A stretch of DNA of 34,227 bases from a virus. Numbering within the stretch: the stretch's first letter is position 1; each line of letters begins with the position of its first letter. This document shows, one piece after another, positions 19,385 through 27,384 of the stretch. Location of the stretch: IMG/VR virus record IMGVR_UViG_3300030106_006063, positions 14,201 to 48,427 of that record; one strand, given 5' to 3'. The notes beneath the pieces are model-generated. The model was not told the DNA's origin. It ran no database searches and saw only the letters and a program-made list of their open reading frames with translations. A program made the translations under genes and the position numbers.

Positions 19385-19683
19385 TAAATAGCAAAGAGCA
19401 GCGAGTAGAGGCTCGCAGGATCGCGAGGGAAGAGTATCTCGCAGCTGCAGCCGTGTTTTTGACCCCATCTAAGCACGCTGAGGCACTGAAGGAGCAGGCT
19501 GTTGAAGCCACACGCAGGCGTTTGAAACAAAACAGGCGATACAAGAGCTTGGTCGGAAGCTTGCTCTTAGCAGTACTGATGAAAGTCGTAATGAAGCTCA
19601 TCGAGCAATGGATCGAGGAAAACCTTTTCTCGGCGAGTGAAGTTCCAGAAGAGTACCAAAAATCGGAGCATGGTTATGAATGA
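19381..19683 (+). CDS. Small single-span membrane protein, 100 aa
   Basis: The ATG overlaps the nuclease stop (ATGA), with GGGAGG upstream, so translation is coupled. Residues 1-55 are highly charged and helical (EQRVEARRIAREEYLAAAA). One hydrophobic segment lies at about 56-76 (SLVGSLLLAVLMKVVMKLI), followed by an acidic tail. I recognise no family. The predicted topology is one membrane anchor with a cytoplasmic amphipathic helix. Together with the next gene it may form a holin or membrane-remodelling set, but that is inferred only from size and context. Confidence 0.75.
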   Translation: MINSKEQRVEARRIAREEYLAAAAVFLTPSKHAEALKEQAVEATRRRLKQNRRYKSLVGSLLLAVLMKVVMKLIEQWIEENLFSASEVPEEYQKSEHGYE

Positions 19684-20080
19684 GATTAGCTCGAACCGCG
19701 CGTTCAGGATTATTATCGGGAGCTTCGTGATCGTGGCTGCCTGGAAATTGTGGCGCGCTAATTTCTTCGCAGCCTTCATGGCAGAGGATAGTGAAGGCTT
19801 CAGTGATCCAGCGTTGGTGACGCTGGTTGTGAGCGTTCTGCTGAGTAGTCTGGAGTTGGTTGGCATACTTGCGATCTTCCTCTGTACATCGATTTTGGCT
19901 CCGGTAATTAACCCCCTTGCTGACATGGCAGGAGAGCTAAAAAACAAGCTCAGGGACAATTTGTCCCTAGGCCAAAACGAAAAGCCGCAAGTCCTTGATA
20001 CCAATAAACTTGCAGCAGTGCTTCAAGGCCTAAAAAACAGATTAGATGACATCGAAAAAAAGGTGTCAGGAGATGATTGA
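19676..20080 (+). CDS. Two-span membrane protein with C-terminal coiled coil, 134 aa
   Basis: The start at 19676 is chosen because GGAG lies 7 nt upstream and it overlaps the previous gene by only 8 nt; upstream ATGs in this frame lie within that gene without a site. Hydrophobic segments lie at about residues 9-26 and 46-77. The C-terminal 50 residues are charged and heptad-like (LAAVLQGLKNRLDDIEKKV). Two spans plus a charged tail resemble class II holins, but the second segment is long and the size is larger than usual. The holin role is a guess. Confidence 0.72.
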   Translation: MNEISSNRAFRIIIGSFVIVAAWKLWRANFFAAFMAEDSEGFSDPALVTLVVSVLLSSLELVGILAIFLCTSILAPVINPLADMAGELKNKLRDNLSLGQNEKPQVLDTNKLAAVLQGLKNRLDDIEKKVSGDD

Positions 20081-20492
20081 TATCACCTCAGAGAAGGGGC
20101 CAAGAACACGGTTTCCGACACTTGTGATTGTGGTGTTGCTAGCAGCGTATTGGTTTTGGGTTGGCAGAAACGAGCCAACGCCAACGCCAGTGCTGCCGAA
20201 GCTGCAAAGGGTTGTGTTTGTGACCTGCCCAGAGGCCTCTACGCGGCAGGAAATCATCAGCAGCAGCCAAGTTATCGACTCGATCCTAGACGCGCTTAGC
20301 GTGGATCGTAGGACCGTTCTGGCTGACAGTGAGCCGGAAGAGGAATGGCTTGAGGAAGCACTCGTCATCGGATCGGGCCAGTGTCCCTGCGTTGTTTTCT
20401 GTCGAGCAGATGGATCGTTCGACGCTGTGCCTACCCCCGAAAGCATCGAGGAGATGAAAGGTCTGATTAGAGAGCGAACCAATGGACTTTGA
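20073..20492 (+). CDS. Membrane-anchored small protein, 139 aa
   Basis: One hydrophobic segment (residues 14-30, PTLVIVVLLAAYWFWVG) follows a basic/polar N-terminus, then a Pro/Thr linker and a soluble domain of about 95 residues. An N-in/C-out anchor is likely, which would place the domain in the periplasm. The domain has alternating beta and alpha character (LQRVVFVTCPEAS; a CPC motif in GQCPCVVFCRADG), giving a faint thioredoxin-like impression, but I cannot support that fold. It overlaps its upstream neighbour by 8 nt and its downstream one by 11 nt, so it is part of a tightly coupled cassette with the papain-like peptidase. Confidence 0.7.
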   Translation: MIDITSEKGPRTRFPTLVIVVLLAAYWFWVGRNEPTPTPVLPKLQRVVFVTCPEASTRQEIISSSQVIDSILDALSVDRRTVLADSEPEEEWLEEALVIGSGQCPCVVFCRADGSFDAVPTPESIEEMKGLIRERTNGL

Positions 20493-21231
20493 ATTCGGTT
20501 TTACTGGCTATGAACCACGCGATTATCAAGAGGTTCCGTTTGGCTCAGTGTTTGATTCGGCTGAGTATCAGATCGAATTGTTAGACCGTAAGCATTGGTG
20601 GGAGCTTTGGCGGGAGAGTGAGGCAGCAGAAAGCACTCCAGCCCACCGACATAAGAAACACTGCCAGATTTTTAGCCAGGGGGCTTTCCCTTTTTGTTGG
20701 GGTTGGGCAGCTAGCAATGCCGTGATGAATCTTCAATCACTACGATTAGATCAGCCACGCTTGCTCAATGGACACTCCACCGCCTGTTGGCGAACGGGAT
20801 ACAAAAAACGCGGAGGCTATGGGGCCGAGGCGTGCAAAGCTGTGAGTGACTTTGGTGTGGCGGAGTTCGATCTTTGGCCTGAATATTCCATGAACAAAAA
20901 GCTCGCAAAGAGCCGTAAAGTGCTGGAAAACGCGGCAAAAAACAAACTTGTTAGTTTTTACGAGCTACCGCGACCGACCGGCGATTGGGTTGTTAGCTCG
21001 CTGCTCCAGGGCTACCCCGTTGTCAGTTGCTTCAGCTGGTGGCGACATGCTGTGCTTGCGGTCGGGTTGCGATTCAAATCACAGCAAGCTGCTGAACGCG
21101 GAGAGTATGAGCTACTCGTAGCAAACAGCTGGGGTGAACGCTGGGGCGACGGTGGCTATGGGTGGCTTACTGGTTCAAAAAGGTTCCCAACGGAGGCGTT
21201 GGTTGCTACAGACTTAAGGTTGAGAAAATGA
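20482..21231 (+). CDS. Papain-like (C1 family) cysteine peptidase, 249 aa
   Basis: Papain catalytic features appear in order: oxyanion Gln Q66 and nucleophile C72 (SQGAFPFCWGWAAS) with exactly the papain Q19-C25 spacing, H189 in WWRHAVLAVG, and N215 in the hallmark block VANSWGERWGDGGYGWL. The usual GSCWAF is altered to FPFCWGW. The H-to-N gap is 26 residues, longer than in papain. There is no signal peptide or long pro-region; about 60 N-terminal residues precede the active-site Cys. Phages rarely encode C1 peptidases; CHAP or NlpC/P60 enzymes are the common Cys hydrolases. Lying between membrane-protein genes, it could act in lysis, virion maturation or attack on host proteins. The substrate is unknown. 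Confidence 0.88.
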   Translation: MDFEFGFTGYEPRDYQEVPFGSVFDSAEYQIELLDRKHWWELWRESEAAESTPAHRHKKHCQIFSQGAFPFCWGWAASNAVMNLQSLRLDQPRLLNGHSTACWRTGYKKRGGYGAEACKAVSDFGVAEFDLWPEYSMNKKLAKSRKVLENAAKNKLVSFYELPRPTGDWVVSSLLQGYPVVSCFSWWRHAVLAVGLRFKSQQAAERGEYELLVANSWGERWGDGGYGWLTGSKRFPTEALVATDLRLRK

Positions 21232-21569
21232 GAATCACGAAAACCATGTTGATCGAAGTTTGCCTTGGCCTCGTAGCGTTGCTTGCTGTCTGTCTTGTTC
21301 TCGCGTGGGCATCGCAGGGCGTCTCACGCAAACAGATTCAAGATCACACTGAGCGCATGGTTGAGCCTATCGTTCCAGAGCTAGTTGCGCCGCAGGAACC
21401 AATTGGCAATGACGTAAACAAGAAAAACAAAATTTCTCCTGATTCAACATCTGCTGATTTAGGGGGAAATGACACACAAGCAGAAAAAACTTTCAAGAAT
21501 TCAACGCGAAGGGTTGGAATCCTACGCCGCATGCTATATCGTCGTAGCCGTGCAACTATCACGGAGTAA
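21228..21569 (+). CDS. N-terminally anchored small protein, 113 aa
   Basis: The ATG overlaps the peptidase stop (ATGA), with AAGG about 8 nt upstream. A hydrophobic segment at residues 7-29 (MLIEVCLGLVALLAVCLVLAWA) follows MRITKT, giving an N-in anchor. The rest is polar and flexible, with a basic C-terminus (RRVGILRRMLYRRSRA). The layout resembles inner-membrane spanin or accessory lysis proteins, but there is no detectable coiled coil and no partner lipoprotein (lipobox) in the overlapping frames, so I do not claim a spanin. It is the last gene of the membrane/peptidase cassette. Confidence 0.7.
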   Translation: MRITKTMLIEVCLGLVALLAVCLVLAWASQGVSRKQIQDHTERMVEPIVPELVAPQEPIGNDVNKKNKISPDSTSADLGGNDTQAEKTFKNSTRRVGILRRMLYRRSRATITE

Positions 21570-21617
21570 GTTGCAACAGCAAAACAGGAACGGTTTGCTG
21601 AACTCCGCACGATGCGG
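21551..21617 (+). terminator. Two hairpins in the gap between the membrane and recombination modules
   Basis: TGCAACT (21551-21557) pairs with AGTTGCA (21569-21575); the stop codon TAA of the upstream gene (21567-21569) lies at its 3' edge. A second hairpin CCGCA (21605-21609) and TGCGG (21613-21617) with a 3-nt loop lies 23 nt before the exonuclease ATG. Neither is followed by a T-tract. They may act in termination with Rho, in mRNA stability, or to control exonuclease translation. Confidence 0.35.
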
Positions 21618-21639
21618 TGTTAAAGATGGAGTTAAGGCG

Positions 21640-22290
21640 ATGGGAGATTTTGCGGAGCAAGGTAGTGCCGAGTGGTTTGCTGAGCGGCTCGGTATTCCTA
21701 CTGGATCTAAGTCCGGCCTTCTTATTGGTAAGGGCCGAAGTGCTGAGTTTACAAACACAGCAATTACTTATCAGACGCAGCTGGTCTGTGAGCGGTTGAC
21801 AGGGCTGATGGCCGAATCAATCGACAACAAATATACGCAGCACGGCCATGCCAACGAGCCGCTTGCTCGTCAGCTATTCGACTTCCACAACGACGATGGA
21901 TTTGTTGTCGAGGAATGTGGATTCATTCGCCATCCCGAAATTGATAATTTCGGCAGCTCGCCAGACGGGCTGATTGACGGTGGCTGCATTGAAATTAAAT
22001 GCCCCTACACGGTAGCAAACCACATCCTGACTATCGAATCAGGTCAGGTACTTAACGCTGACTATGGCTGGCAAATACAAAGTCATATGGCTGTCACCGG
22101 CACTGACTTTTGCAAGTACATCTCTTTCCATCCTGATGTACCAACTGAGCTTCAGTTGTGCGTAATCCACGTTACACGCGACGACGAGATGCAAGACAAG
22201 CTTGCGGATCGTATTCCGAGGTTTAACGAGCAAATTGACGAAAGAGTGCAGGAAATAAGAAGCAAGGTGGGGGAATTAGTAGATGCCTAG
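21640..22290 (+). CDS. YqaJ/lambda-exonuclease-type recombination nuclease, 216 aa
   Basis: The PD-(D/E)XK fold of viral recombination exonucleases is clear: E73 in GHANEPLARQLF, D109 in SSPDGL, E118 and K120 in IEIKCP, and YGWQIQSHM (Q145, Q147). These enzymes degrade one strand of duplex DNA from an end so that an annealing protein can pair the exposed single strand. I chose ATG 21640, 8 nt after GGAG. The same frame is open back to an ATG at 21469, but that would overlap the preceding gene by 101 nt. The next two genes (annealing protein, SbcC-like ATPase) complete the module. Confidence 0.9.
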   Translation: MGDFAEQGSAEWFAERLGIPTGSKSGLLIGKGRSAEFTNTAITYQTQLVCERLTGLMAESIDNKYTQHGHANEPLARQLFDFHNDDGFVVEECGFIRHPEIDNFGSSPDGLIDGGCIEIKCPYTVANHILTIESGQVLNADYGWQIQSHMAVTGTDFCKYISFHPDVPTELQLCVIHVTRDDEMQDKLADRIPRFNEQIDERVQEIRSKVGELVDA

Positions 22291-22930
22291 AAAGACATTT
22301 GTTGGCGATGATAAGCTGGCGATTTGGAATGCTGTAAAGCACACCGATCCTAAGTATGTAAAAAGCGTTCCGATGGGGCGGCGGTCTTTTTCCGCAATTG
22401 ACGGCCAGTATCAAATTGAGCAAGCAACGATCCTGTGGGGACCGTATGGCTCAACGTGGGGAATGCGCGAACTTGAATTTAAGACAGTGGAGATTCCTGG
22501 CGTAGCTAGGGATGGGGCTTACACACAAACTCGTGCGACACTGCACTGCGTTTTCTTTTACCCACGCCAAAACCAAGAGTGTTGTTTTGAAATAATTAAC
22601 GACATCGAGTGGAAAGGCGACGACACTTTGAAGCGGTTGCAGACAAACACACGGTCAAAGGCCTTGAGTTGGCTTGGCTTTGGCAACGATGTGTTTTCTA
22701 ACAAGCACGCTGACTCATTGTTCGTTAAAGATTTAGAGACAAAGTTCGGCGAAGAGGACGCTGTATGCGTAAACATCTTGTCAAAGATACGTGTCGCTAA
22801 AACCAAGAAGCAGTTGTCTGCTTATAAAGGTCGCCTAACTCAAATGATAGCTGAGCAAACTCTTTCGGTGCTGAGCGGAGAGCAGCTGCTTGCCGCATGC
22901 AGTGACCGGCTTGCGGAGATCGACGAATGA
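22283..22930 (+). CDS. Probable single-strand annealing recombinase, 215 aa
   Basis: It overlaps the exonuclease by 8 nt. Conserved-looking blocks are FSAIDGQYQIEQATILWGP and GSTWGMRELEF in the first third, then SKALSWLGFGNDVF. These are the blocks I associate with phage proteins next to YqaJ-type exonucleases that resemble Rad52/ERF/RecT annealing proteins. Such proteins form rings or filaments on single-stranded DNA and pair it with complementary strands. Exact family cannot be fixed without a profile search. Operon order (exonuclease, this, ATPase) strongly supports a recombination role. Confidence 0.65.
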   Translation: MPRKTFVGDDKLAIWNAVKHTDPKYVKSVPMGRRSFSAIDGQYQIEQATILWGPYGSTWGMRELEFKTVEIPGVARDGAYTQTRATLHCVFFYPRQNQECCFEIINDIEWKGDDTLKRLQTNTRSKALSWLGFGNDVFSNKHADSLFVKDLETKFGEEDAVCVNILSKIRVAKTKKQLSAYKGRLTQMIAEQTLSVLSGEQLLAACSDRLAEIDE

Positions 22931-24255
22931 AAATGCTCCGCATGTACATCAAAGATATCTTCGGTGTCAAAGAAATTGATTTAGACACAGCTGGCCTTTA
23001 CTTCATTGGCTGTGGTGGCGCAAACGCAGCGGGAAAAACTAGCGTTTGCCACGCTCTTTTACTTGCTCTTTGCAAGAAACGCGACCTCGATTTCGACACA
23101 AAAAATGTCATCCGTGAGGGTGAGACAGAAGGCCGGGTCGTTGTTGAACTGACAGGTGATGAGGAGTTGATGGAGGATGATCGCATCACTGTCGAGCTTG
23201 TCTACACTAGAAAAAGCGACAACCGAATCCACGAGGAAATTAACGTCTTCGATTCAGTCGGCGACTCCAGCCCTGAACCAAGGACGCTATTAGATCGCCT
23301 TTTCAAAATGCGGGCGATGGATCCGTTGAGTTGGTATCAGAAGAGCGAAGAAGAGCAGCACAAGACCTTGGCAGACTTGGCGGGCATCGACCTTGAGGCT
23401 TTCGACGCTGACTACAGCGAAACCTTCGAGAAGCGAACCGGAGTAGGGCGGGACGGAAAGCAGCTCGCTGGCGAGTTAGCAGGGCTGAAGGAATATAAAA
23501 ACGTGCCTGCTGAAAAGGTCAGCATTACTGATTTGATGGCAGAAATGGAGCAGGCCCAGCTCGTCATGCACGCCAGGACTGAGCTAAATAATCAGATCGC
23601 CAGCAAAAAAGATGCAATCAGTTTTTATTCGGAACGAATTGCAAAGGCAGAGGCTGAAATTAAGACTTTGAAAAAAGAGATCAAAGAGTGGACTGGGCAG
23701 GTCGCAAAGATTAACGATCAAAGAACAGTGGCAGAGGAAGAGCTAGCCAAGACATCGTGCCAGTCTAGTCGAATCAATGAGTTGCGTGCTGATATTGCTT
23801 CCGCTGACGCTACAAACAAGCGGATCGAACTGAAAAAAAAGCGAGACAAAGTAGAGTCGCACTTGAATGAAGCTCGCGAGGTCTACAGGTTGATGAGCGA
23901 CAGGTTGCAAGAAATCAAACGCGAGAAGCATGCAGCCGTTGCAGAAGCATCGTTGCCTGTGGACGGCTTGCAACTGACAGAGAACGGGGTGCTGTTAAAC
24001 GGCTTGCCATTTTCGCAAGCATCAACAATGCAACGCATCATGACAAGCACACGCATCGCGATGGCCGCAAACCCAACGCTTCGGCTGCTGGTTTGCAAGC
24101 ACGGTTCAGAACTGGATGTTTTTGCATTGCAGGCCCTGGAGCAACTTTGCCGAGAGCAAAAATTTCAAATGTTAGTTGAAATTGTAACTCGATCAAACGC
24201 TGATCGTGATGTGTGTTCATTGGTTTTAGATGGCGGTGAAGCGGTAGTGATATAG
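22927..24255 (+). CDS. SbcC/Rad50-like phage ATPase with coiled coil, 442 aa
   Basis: The start overlaps the previous stop (ATGA). The Walker A motif sits at about residues 29-39 (GCGGANAAGKTSV), directly after the N-terminal strands, as in RecF/SbcC/SMC proteins. Residues about 180-335 are a charged coiled coil (EIKTLKKEIKEWTGQVAKI). The C-terminal ATPase half has PFSQASTMQRIMTS in place of the ABC signature and LLVCKHGSELD in place of a clear Walker B, so the acidic dyad looks degenerate. Such compact SMC-like ATPases usually work with a nuclease in DNA-end processing; here the adjacent exonuclease is the obvious partner. Confidence 0.8.
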   Translation: MKMLRMYIKDIFGVKEIDLDTAGLYFIGCGGANAAGKTSVCHALLLALCKKRDLDFDTKNVIREGETEGRVVVELTGDEELMEDDRITVELVYTRKSDNRIHEEINVFDSVGDSSPEPRTLLDRLFKMRAMDPLSWYQKSEEEQHKTLADLAGIDLEAFDADYSETFEKRTGVGRDGKQLAGELAGLKEYKNVPAEKVSITDLMAEMEQAQLVMHARTELNNQIASKKDAISFYSERIAKAEAEIKTLKKEIKEWTGQVAKINDQRTVAEEELAKTSCQSSRINELRADIASADATNKRIELKKKRDKVESHLNEAREVYRLMSDRLQEIKREKHAAVAEASLPVDGLQLTENGVLLNGLPFSQASTMQRIMTSTRIAMAANPTLRLLVCKHGSELDVFALQALEQLCREQKFQMLVEIVTRSNADRDVCSLVLDGGEAVVI

Positions 24256-24277
24256 GACAAGGAAGAGCAAGGAGGTC

Positions 24278-24296
24278 GGCCAAGGAGGGCCTTTTT
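24278..24296 (+). terminator. Possible intrinsic terminator after the recombination module
   Basis: GGCC (24278-24281) and GGCC (24288-24291) can form a short GC stem, followed at once by TTTTT (24292-24296), in the 65-nt gap between the ATPase and ParB-like genes. The stem is only 4 bp, so efficiency is doubtful. Confidence 0.35.
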
Positions 24297-24320
24297 GCAA
24301 CTTACTCAGGATAAGTGGTA

Positions 24321-25166
24321 ATGAAAATTCAAAGCACAAAATTTCGTGACGTAATTGACCCATTGAGCGACGAGGAACGCACAGGCCTTGAGGCAGACAT
24401 CATTGCTAATGGTGGCCCCAACGATCCTGTGTGGCTGTGGGGTGTTCACATTGTGGACGGCCATCATCGTTACGACATCTGTACCCTGCACGATTTGCCT
24501 TATCAAACAATCCAAGTCTTCGAGGATGTTATTGACGAGTCAGAGGTGCGTGGTCGCATACAAATGCTCGCGGCTAACCAACGCAACCTCACCGCTGAGC
24601 AAGAGCGAAAGTATCGCGTAAAGGCTGTTTACGCTTTGAGCGAAACGCGAGAATCCTACAAGGCAATCGAAGAGGTTGCGAAGTCTTCTGGCATAAATCC
24701 AAAAACCGTTCGCCGCGATTTAAAGAGGCACGAGGCTGGGCAAAGCCTCGCACCAGAACTGCAGGGCGCAGACTTTGTTTACAAGCGAATCGACCCAGAC
24801 ACCCTTGAACTGATGGCGAAACTGGAGCCGGAAGTACAGGTAGAGATTGCAGAACGCAACGGGTACGAGGCAAACAAAATCGCACAGGACGTAGTCGCTC
24901 AAAAGACGGTCAAAGGATCGCCGGTTTACGATGCTGCGAAAGCTCGAAACAAGCAGAGAAGGAAGAAGACACACGCAAAGCGAGAGACTCGCGGCGTGCT
25001 GCAAGGCTTAGTTAATGACTTAGCTGAACTTAAGAAATCCGCAAACAAAGTGCGCAAAGCAATCGGCGTGACTGATGGCGGATGGTCACGCATGGAAACA
25101 GCTATCGATTCGGTAGGAATTCAAATTCAACAGTGGAGGGAGACACTTGAAAATGACAAGTCGTGA
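24321..25166 (+). CDS. ParB-like DNA-binding protein, 281 aa
   Basis: The N-terminal ParB/Srx-fold domain shows VHIVDGHHRYDIC (residues 42-54), the variant of the ParB 'GERR' box often seen in phage ParB-like nucleases, followed by AANQRNLTAEQ. A helix-turn-helix lies at about 112-135 (EEVAKSSGINPKTVRRDL). The C-terminal half is charged and helical (basic stretch near 210-225). AGGA at 24308-24311 places the start at ATG 24321 (9 nt); a GTG two codons earlier is too close. Roles could be partition, transcription control or DNA nicking. No parA is visible. The giant virion protein carries a second, distantly related ParB-type domain. Confidence 0.8.
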   Translation: MKIQSTKFRDVIDPLSDEERTGLEADIIANGGPNDPVWLWGVHIVDGHHRYDICTLHDLPYQTIQVFEDVIDESEVRGRIQMLAANQRNLTAEQERKYRVKAVYALSETRESYKAIEEVAKSSGINPKTVRRDLKRHEAGQSLAPELQGADFVYKRIDPDTLELMAKLEPEVQVEIAERNGYEANKIAQDVVAQKTVKGSPVYDAAKARNKQRRKKTHAKRETRGVLQGLVNDLAELKKSANKVRKAIGVTDGGWSRMETAIDSVGIQIQQWRETLENDKS

Positions 25167-25404
25167 AAACTATGAATGGCACAAGGCACGTATCCGCGAG
25201 GCAGAGAACTTTGTTGAGCTGAACGAGGCTGCTGTTGACATTGCCTACGACAAGTGGGAGCAGGAGCCGTGGACAAAGAACGAAGATTGGCTCAACGAAC
25301 TAAAAAACGAATACAAGGAAAAGTCGAATGGATTCGGTGACAAACAGGATCGGGGACTTTCAACTGAGCGAAGGCCTTTGGGATCCGCAGGTAAAAGTTC
25401 TTAA
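25153..25404 (+). CDS. Small acidic/helical protein, 83 aa
   Basis: The ATG at 25153 follows GGAGGGAG with 10-nt spacing and overlaps the ParB-like gene by 14 nt; a TTG at 25147 is too close to the site. The protein is charged and helical (HKARIREAENFVELNEAAV) with several Trp. Its last 26 codons overlap the helicase gene. No family recognised. As the gene is sandwiched between ParB and helicase, an accessory replication role is possible but unsupported. Confidence 0.65.
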   Translation: MTSRENYEWHKARIREAENFVELNEAAVDIAYDKWEQEPWTKNEDWLNELKNEYKEKSNGFGDKQDRGLSTERRPLGSAGKSS

Positions 25405-26956
25405 AAGCACTTTTGATCAAATGGAACCGGGGAAGCGGCTTATTGTTCGTGCCGGAACTGGGTGCGGAAAAACAAGAATGGCAATGGAGCTGTTCCTCTA
25501 CGCCCAGAGCAAAGGCGTTGGTGGCGTTTTTTACGTCAATCGAAAGCTCCTGCTGCCTCAGACGCTTTCGCAGATGGAAGCTGCTGGCTTGCCATGTGCT
25601 GTACGAGCTGCTGAGTACGAGCATTACTTTGACGCTGACATGCCGTTTCAGGTTTCGTCAGCCCCAAGCGAGCAGCAAAGAGTTTTTAAGTCTGGCAAGT
25701 GGAATATTCATGATGTTGGCGAAGGCGGGATCGTTGTTATCGACGAAGCCCACATACAAAAAACAGCGACAGTAAAGAAGCTGTTGTACTACTACATGAA
25801 TCGAGGCGCGATCATCATTCTTCTTAGTGCTACGCCAATCGCGATGAAGGACTGGGCCGATGACATCGTTATTGACCCATCGATAAAGGAATGGCAGGAG
25901 GCTGGAGCTATTGTGCCAGCGGTAACGCTGACAGTTTCACAACCTGATCTATCTAAGGTTAAGCGGGAGAAAAGTGGGGAATTTAAGCTTAAAGATAAAC
26001 GCATTCGGAAGATTTTTACACAGCACGTTGTCGCAGATTGTGTCGAAAATGTAGCGAAGAACTACGACGGGTCGCCTTGCCTTATTTACGGCCCTGATGT
26101 CCCCGGCAGCAGATTCCTTGCCCAGCAGTGTACCAAGCGCGGGATGAAAGTAGCACACGTTGATGCTACCGAAGCGATGATCGGGGACAAGACTTACCAG
26201 CTCACGCCTAGTGTGTGGGAAGACATAAGCAGCATGGTCAAAGGTGGCGATCTGATGGGCTTGTCGTGCCGATTCAAGCTGCGAGAGGGCGTTGACATTC
26301 CGTCTACTAGCTTGGTCGTAACGGCCTGCCCCATAGGCAGCTTAGCGAGCTACTTGCAGATTTGCGGTCGCGGCATGAGGTCATCGCCCGGCAAGACAAA
26401 AATGGTGCTTCAAGATCACGGTGGTGTGTATCACACGCACGGTTCGCCAAATGTCAATCGCGATTGGCGGTCGATTTGGAAGATGAGCCACGGGGTGGCA
26501 TCGAGCCTATATCAAACTGAAATAAAAGAAGGTCGCGAGCCGGAACCGATTCGTTGCCCAAGCCCGCCGGTGGGCTGCGGTGCTGAACGCAGGCACGGTC
26601 GAAAGTGCCACGTGTGTGGTTTTGAGCATCCTCGTTCAGTGCGAGTAGTCATCAGCGAACCCGGCGAGTTACAGGAAGTCCACGGCAACATGATTAAAAA
26701 GACTCGCCGCGTTATGCGAAGTGATACAGAGGCAAAGTGGACGCGAATGTTTTACGCATTCCGCAACAACCCAAACAACACTCGCACCTTTGCCCAAATG
26801 GAGGCCTTTTACTTTCGGGAAAATAATTATCGACCAGTAATCGACGGCACGCTCCCCTTCATGCCTCGTTACGCACACGATTGGAAACTACCAGTCAGTG
26901 ATGTGCCGATGCATCGGTTAACAGGACGCAACAAAGAGGAGGTGACTACGCGATGA
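25328..26956 (+). CDS. SF2 DEAD/DEAH-box helicase with zinc ribbon, 542 aa
   Basis: Superfamily 2 motifs are intact: Walker A GTGCGKT (43-49), VVIDEAH with DEAH 139-142, SAT 167-169 and motif VI QICGRGMR (344-351). A Cys cluster at about 408-431 (CPSPPVGCG then CHVCGF) suggests a zinc ribbon after the helicase core. The overall plan resembles UvsW-like or type-III restriction/ComF-like phage helicases used in replication-fork or recombination branch handling. AAGGA about 8 nt upstream supports ATG 25328; the start lies inside the preceding small gene. It is predicted to be the main replication helicase-type enzyme of the window. Confidence 0.9.
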   Translation: MDSVTNRIGDFQLSEGLWDPQVKVLKSTFDQMEPGKRLIVRAGTGCGKTRMAMELFLYAQSKGVGGVFYVNRKLLLPQTLSQMEAAGLPCAVRAAEYEHYFDADMPFQVSSAPSEQQRVFKSGKWNIHDVGEGGIVVIDEAHIQKTATVKKLLYYYMNRGAIIILLSATPIAMKDWADDIVIDPSIKEWQEAGAIVPAVTLTVSQPDLSKVKREKSGEFKLKDKRIRKIFTQHVVADCVENVAKNYDGSPCLIYGPDVPGSRFLAQQCTKRGMKVAHVDATEAMIGDKTYQLTPSVWEDISSMVKGGDLMGLSCRFKLREGVDIPSTSLVVTACPIGSLASYLQICGRGMRSSPGKTKMVLQDHGGVYHTHGSPNVNRDWRSIWKMSHGVASSLYQTEIKEGREPEPIRCPSPPVGCGAERRHGRKCHVCGFEHPRSVRVVISEPGELQEVHGNMIKKTRRVMRSDTEAKWTRMFYAFRNNPNNTRTFAQMEAFYFRENNYRPVIDGTLPFMPRYAHDWKLPVSDVPMHRLTGRNKEEVTTR

Positions 26957-27384
26957 GTCACACACCTCAGCAGATGAGATCGTTCCGCAACAACCGACTT
27001 GAATTGATTCTATTGGGCATGGCTCTTGCCAAAGAGGGTGACCGCGAACGTATCGTCAAGTCTGTTAATAAAGAGAACATGCAATCGCCGCTCGTGCGCC
27101 AGTGCTTGGAATCGCTCGAAACGATGCAGCCGGTTGATGTGACGATCATCAAAGACATTTTACGCAACTGGGGCGTGCCAGTTGGTGACAGTCTTACAGA
27201 CGCAATGGTTGCCTCTGTGAATTTGAGCAACAGCAGGCGACTAGTTGCGGAAGCAGTTGCTCTTGTGTCAGTGGAAAACGAAGAGACTGTTTCATCGCTC
27301 ATCGAAGAAATGCAAGGTTGCATTGATCAGTTGAAAAAAACAACCGAAGGAGCGAGGCATGCTGAAGCTACTACAGCGACTTAA
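26953..27384 (+). CDS. Small helical protein, possibly DnaB N-domain-like, 143 aa
   Basis: The start overlaps the helicase stop (ATGA) behind GGAGGTG. The helical pattern (NRLELILLGMALAKEGD, QSPLVRQCLESL, VDVTIIKDILRNWGV) recalls the N-terminal domain of DnaB-type replicative helicases: a first helix, a 'gets replaced' segment, then 'vd...l...L...gv'. No P-loop is present, so if real this is a stand-alone domain or primase/loader partner. The likeness is weak; it could equally be an unrelated small helicase cofactor. Confidence 0.7.
   Translation: MSHTPQQMRSFRNNRLELILLGMALAKEGDRERIVKSVNKENMQSPLVRQCLESLETMQPVDVTIIKDILRNWGVPVGDSLTDAMVASVNLSNSRRLVAEAVALVSVENEETVSSLIEEMQGCIDQLKKTTEGARHAEATTAT

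Noticed and set aside
21469-21639. 57-residue N-terminal extension of the exonuclease from ATG 21469
   Set aside because: It would overlap the previous gene by 101 nt and adds no recognisable part; ATG 21640 has a better site and fits family length.
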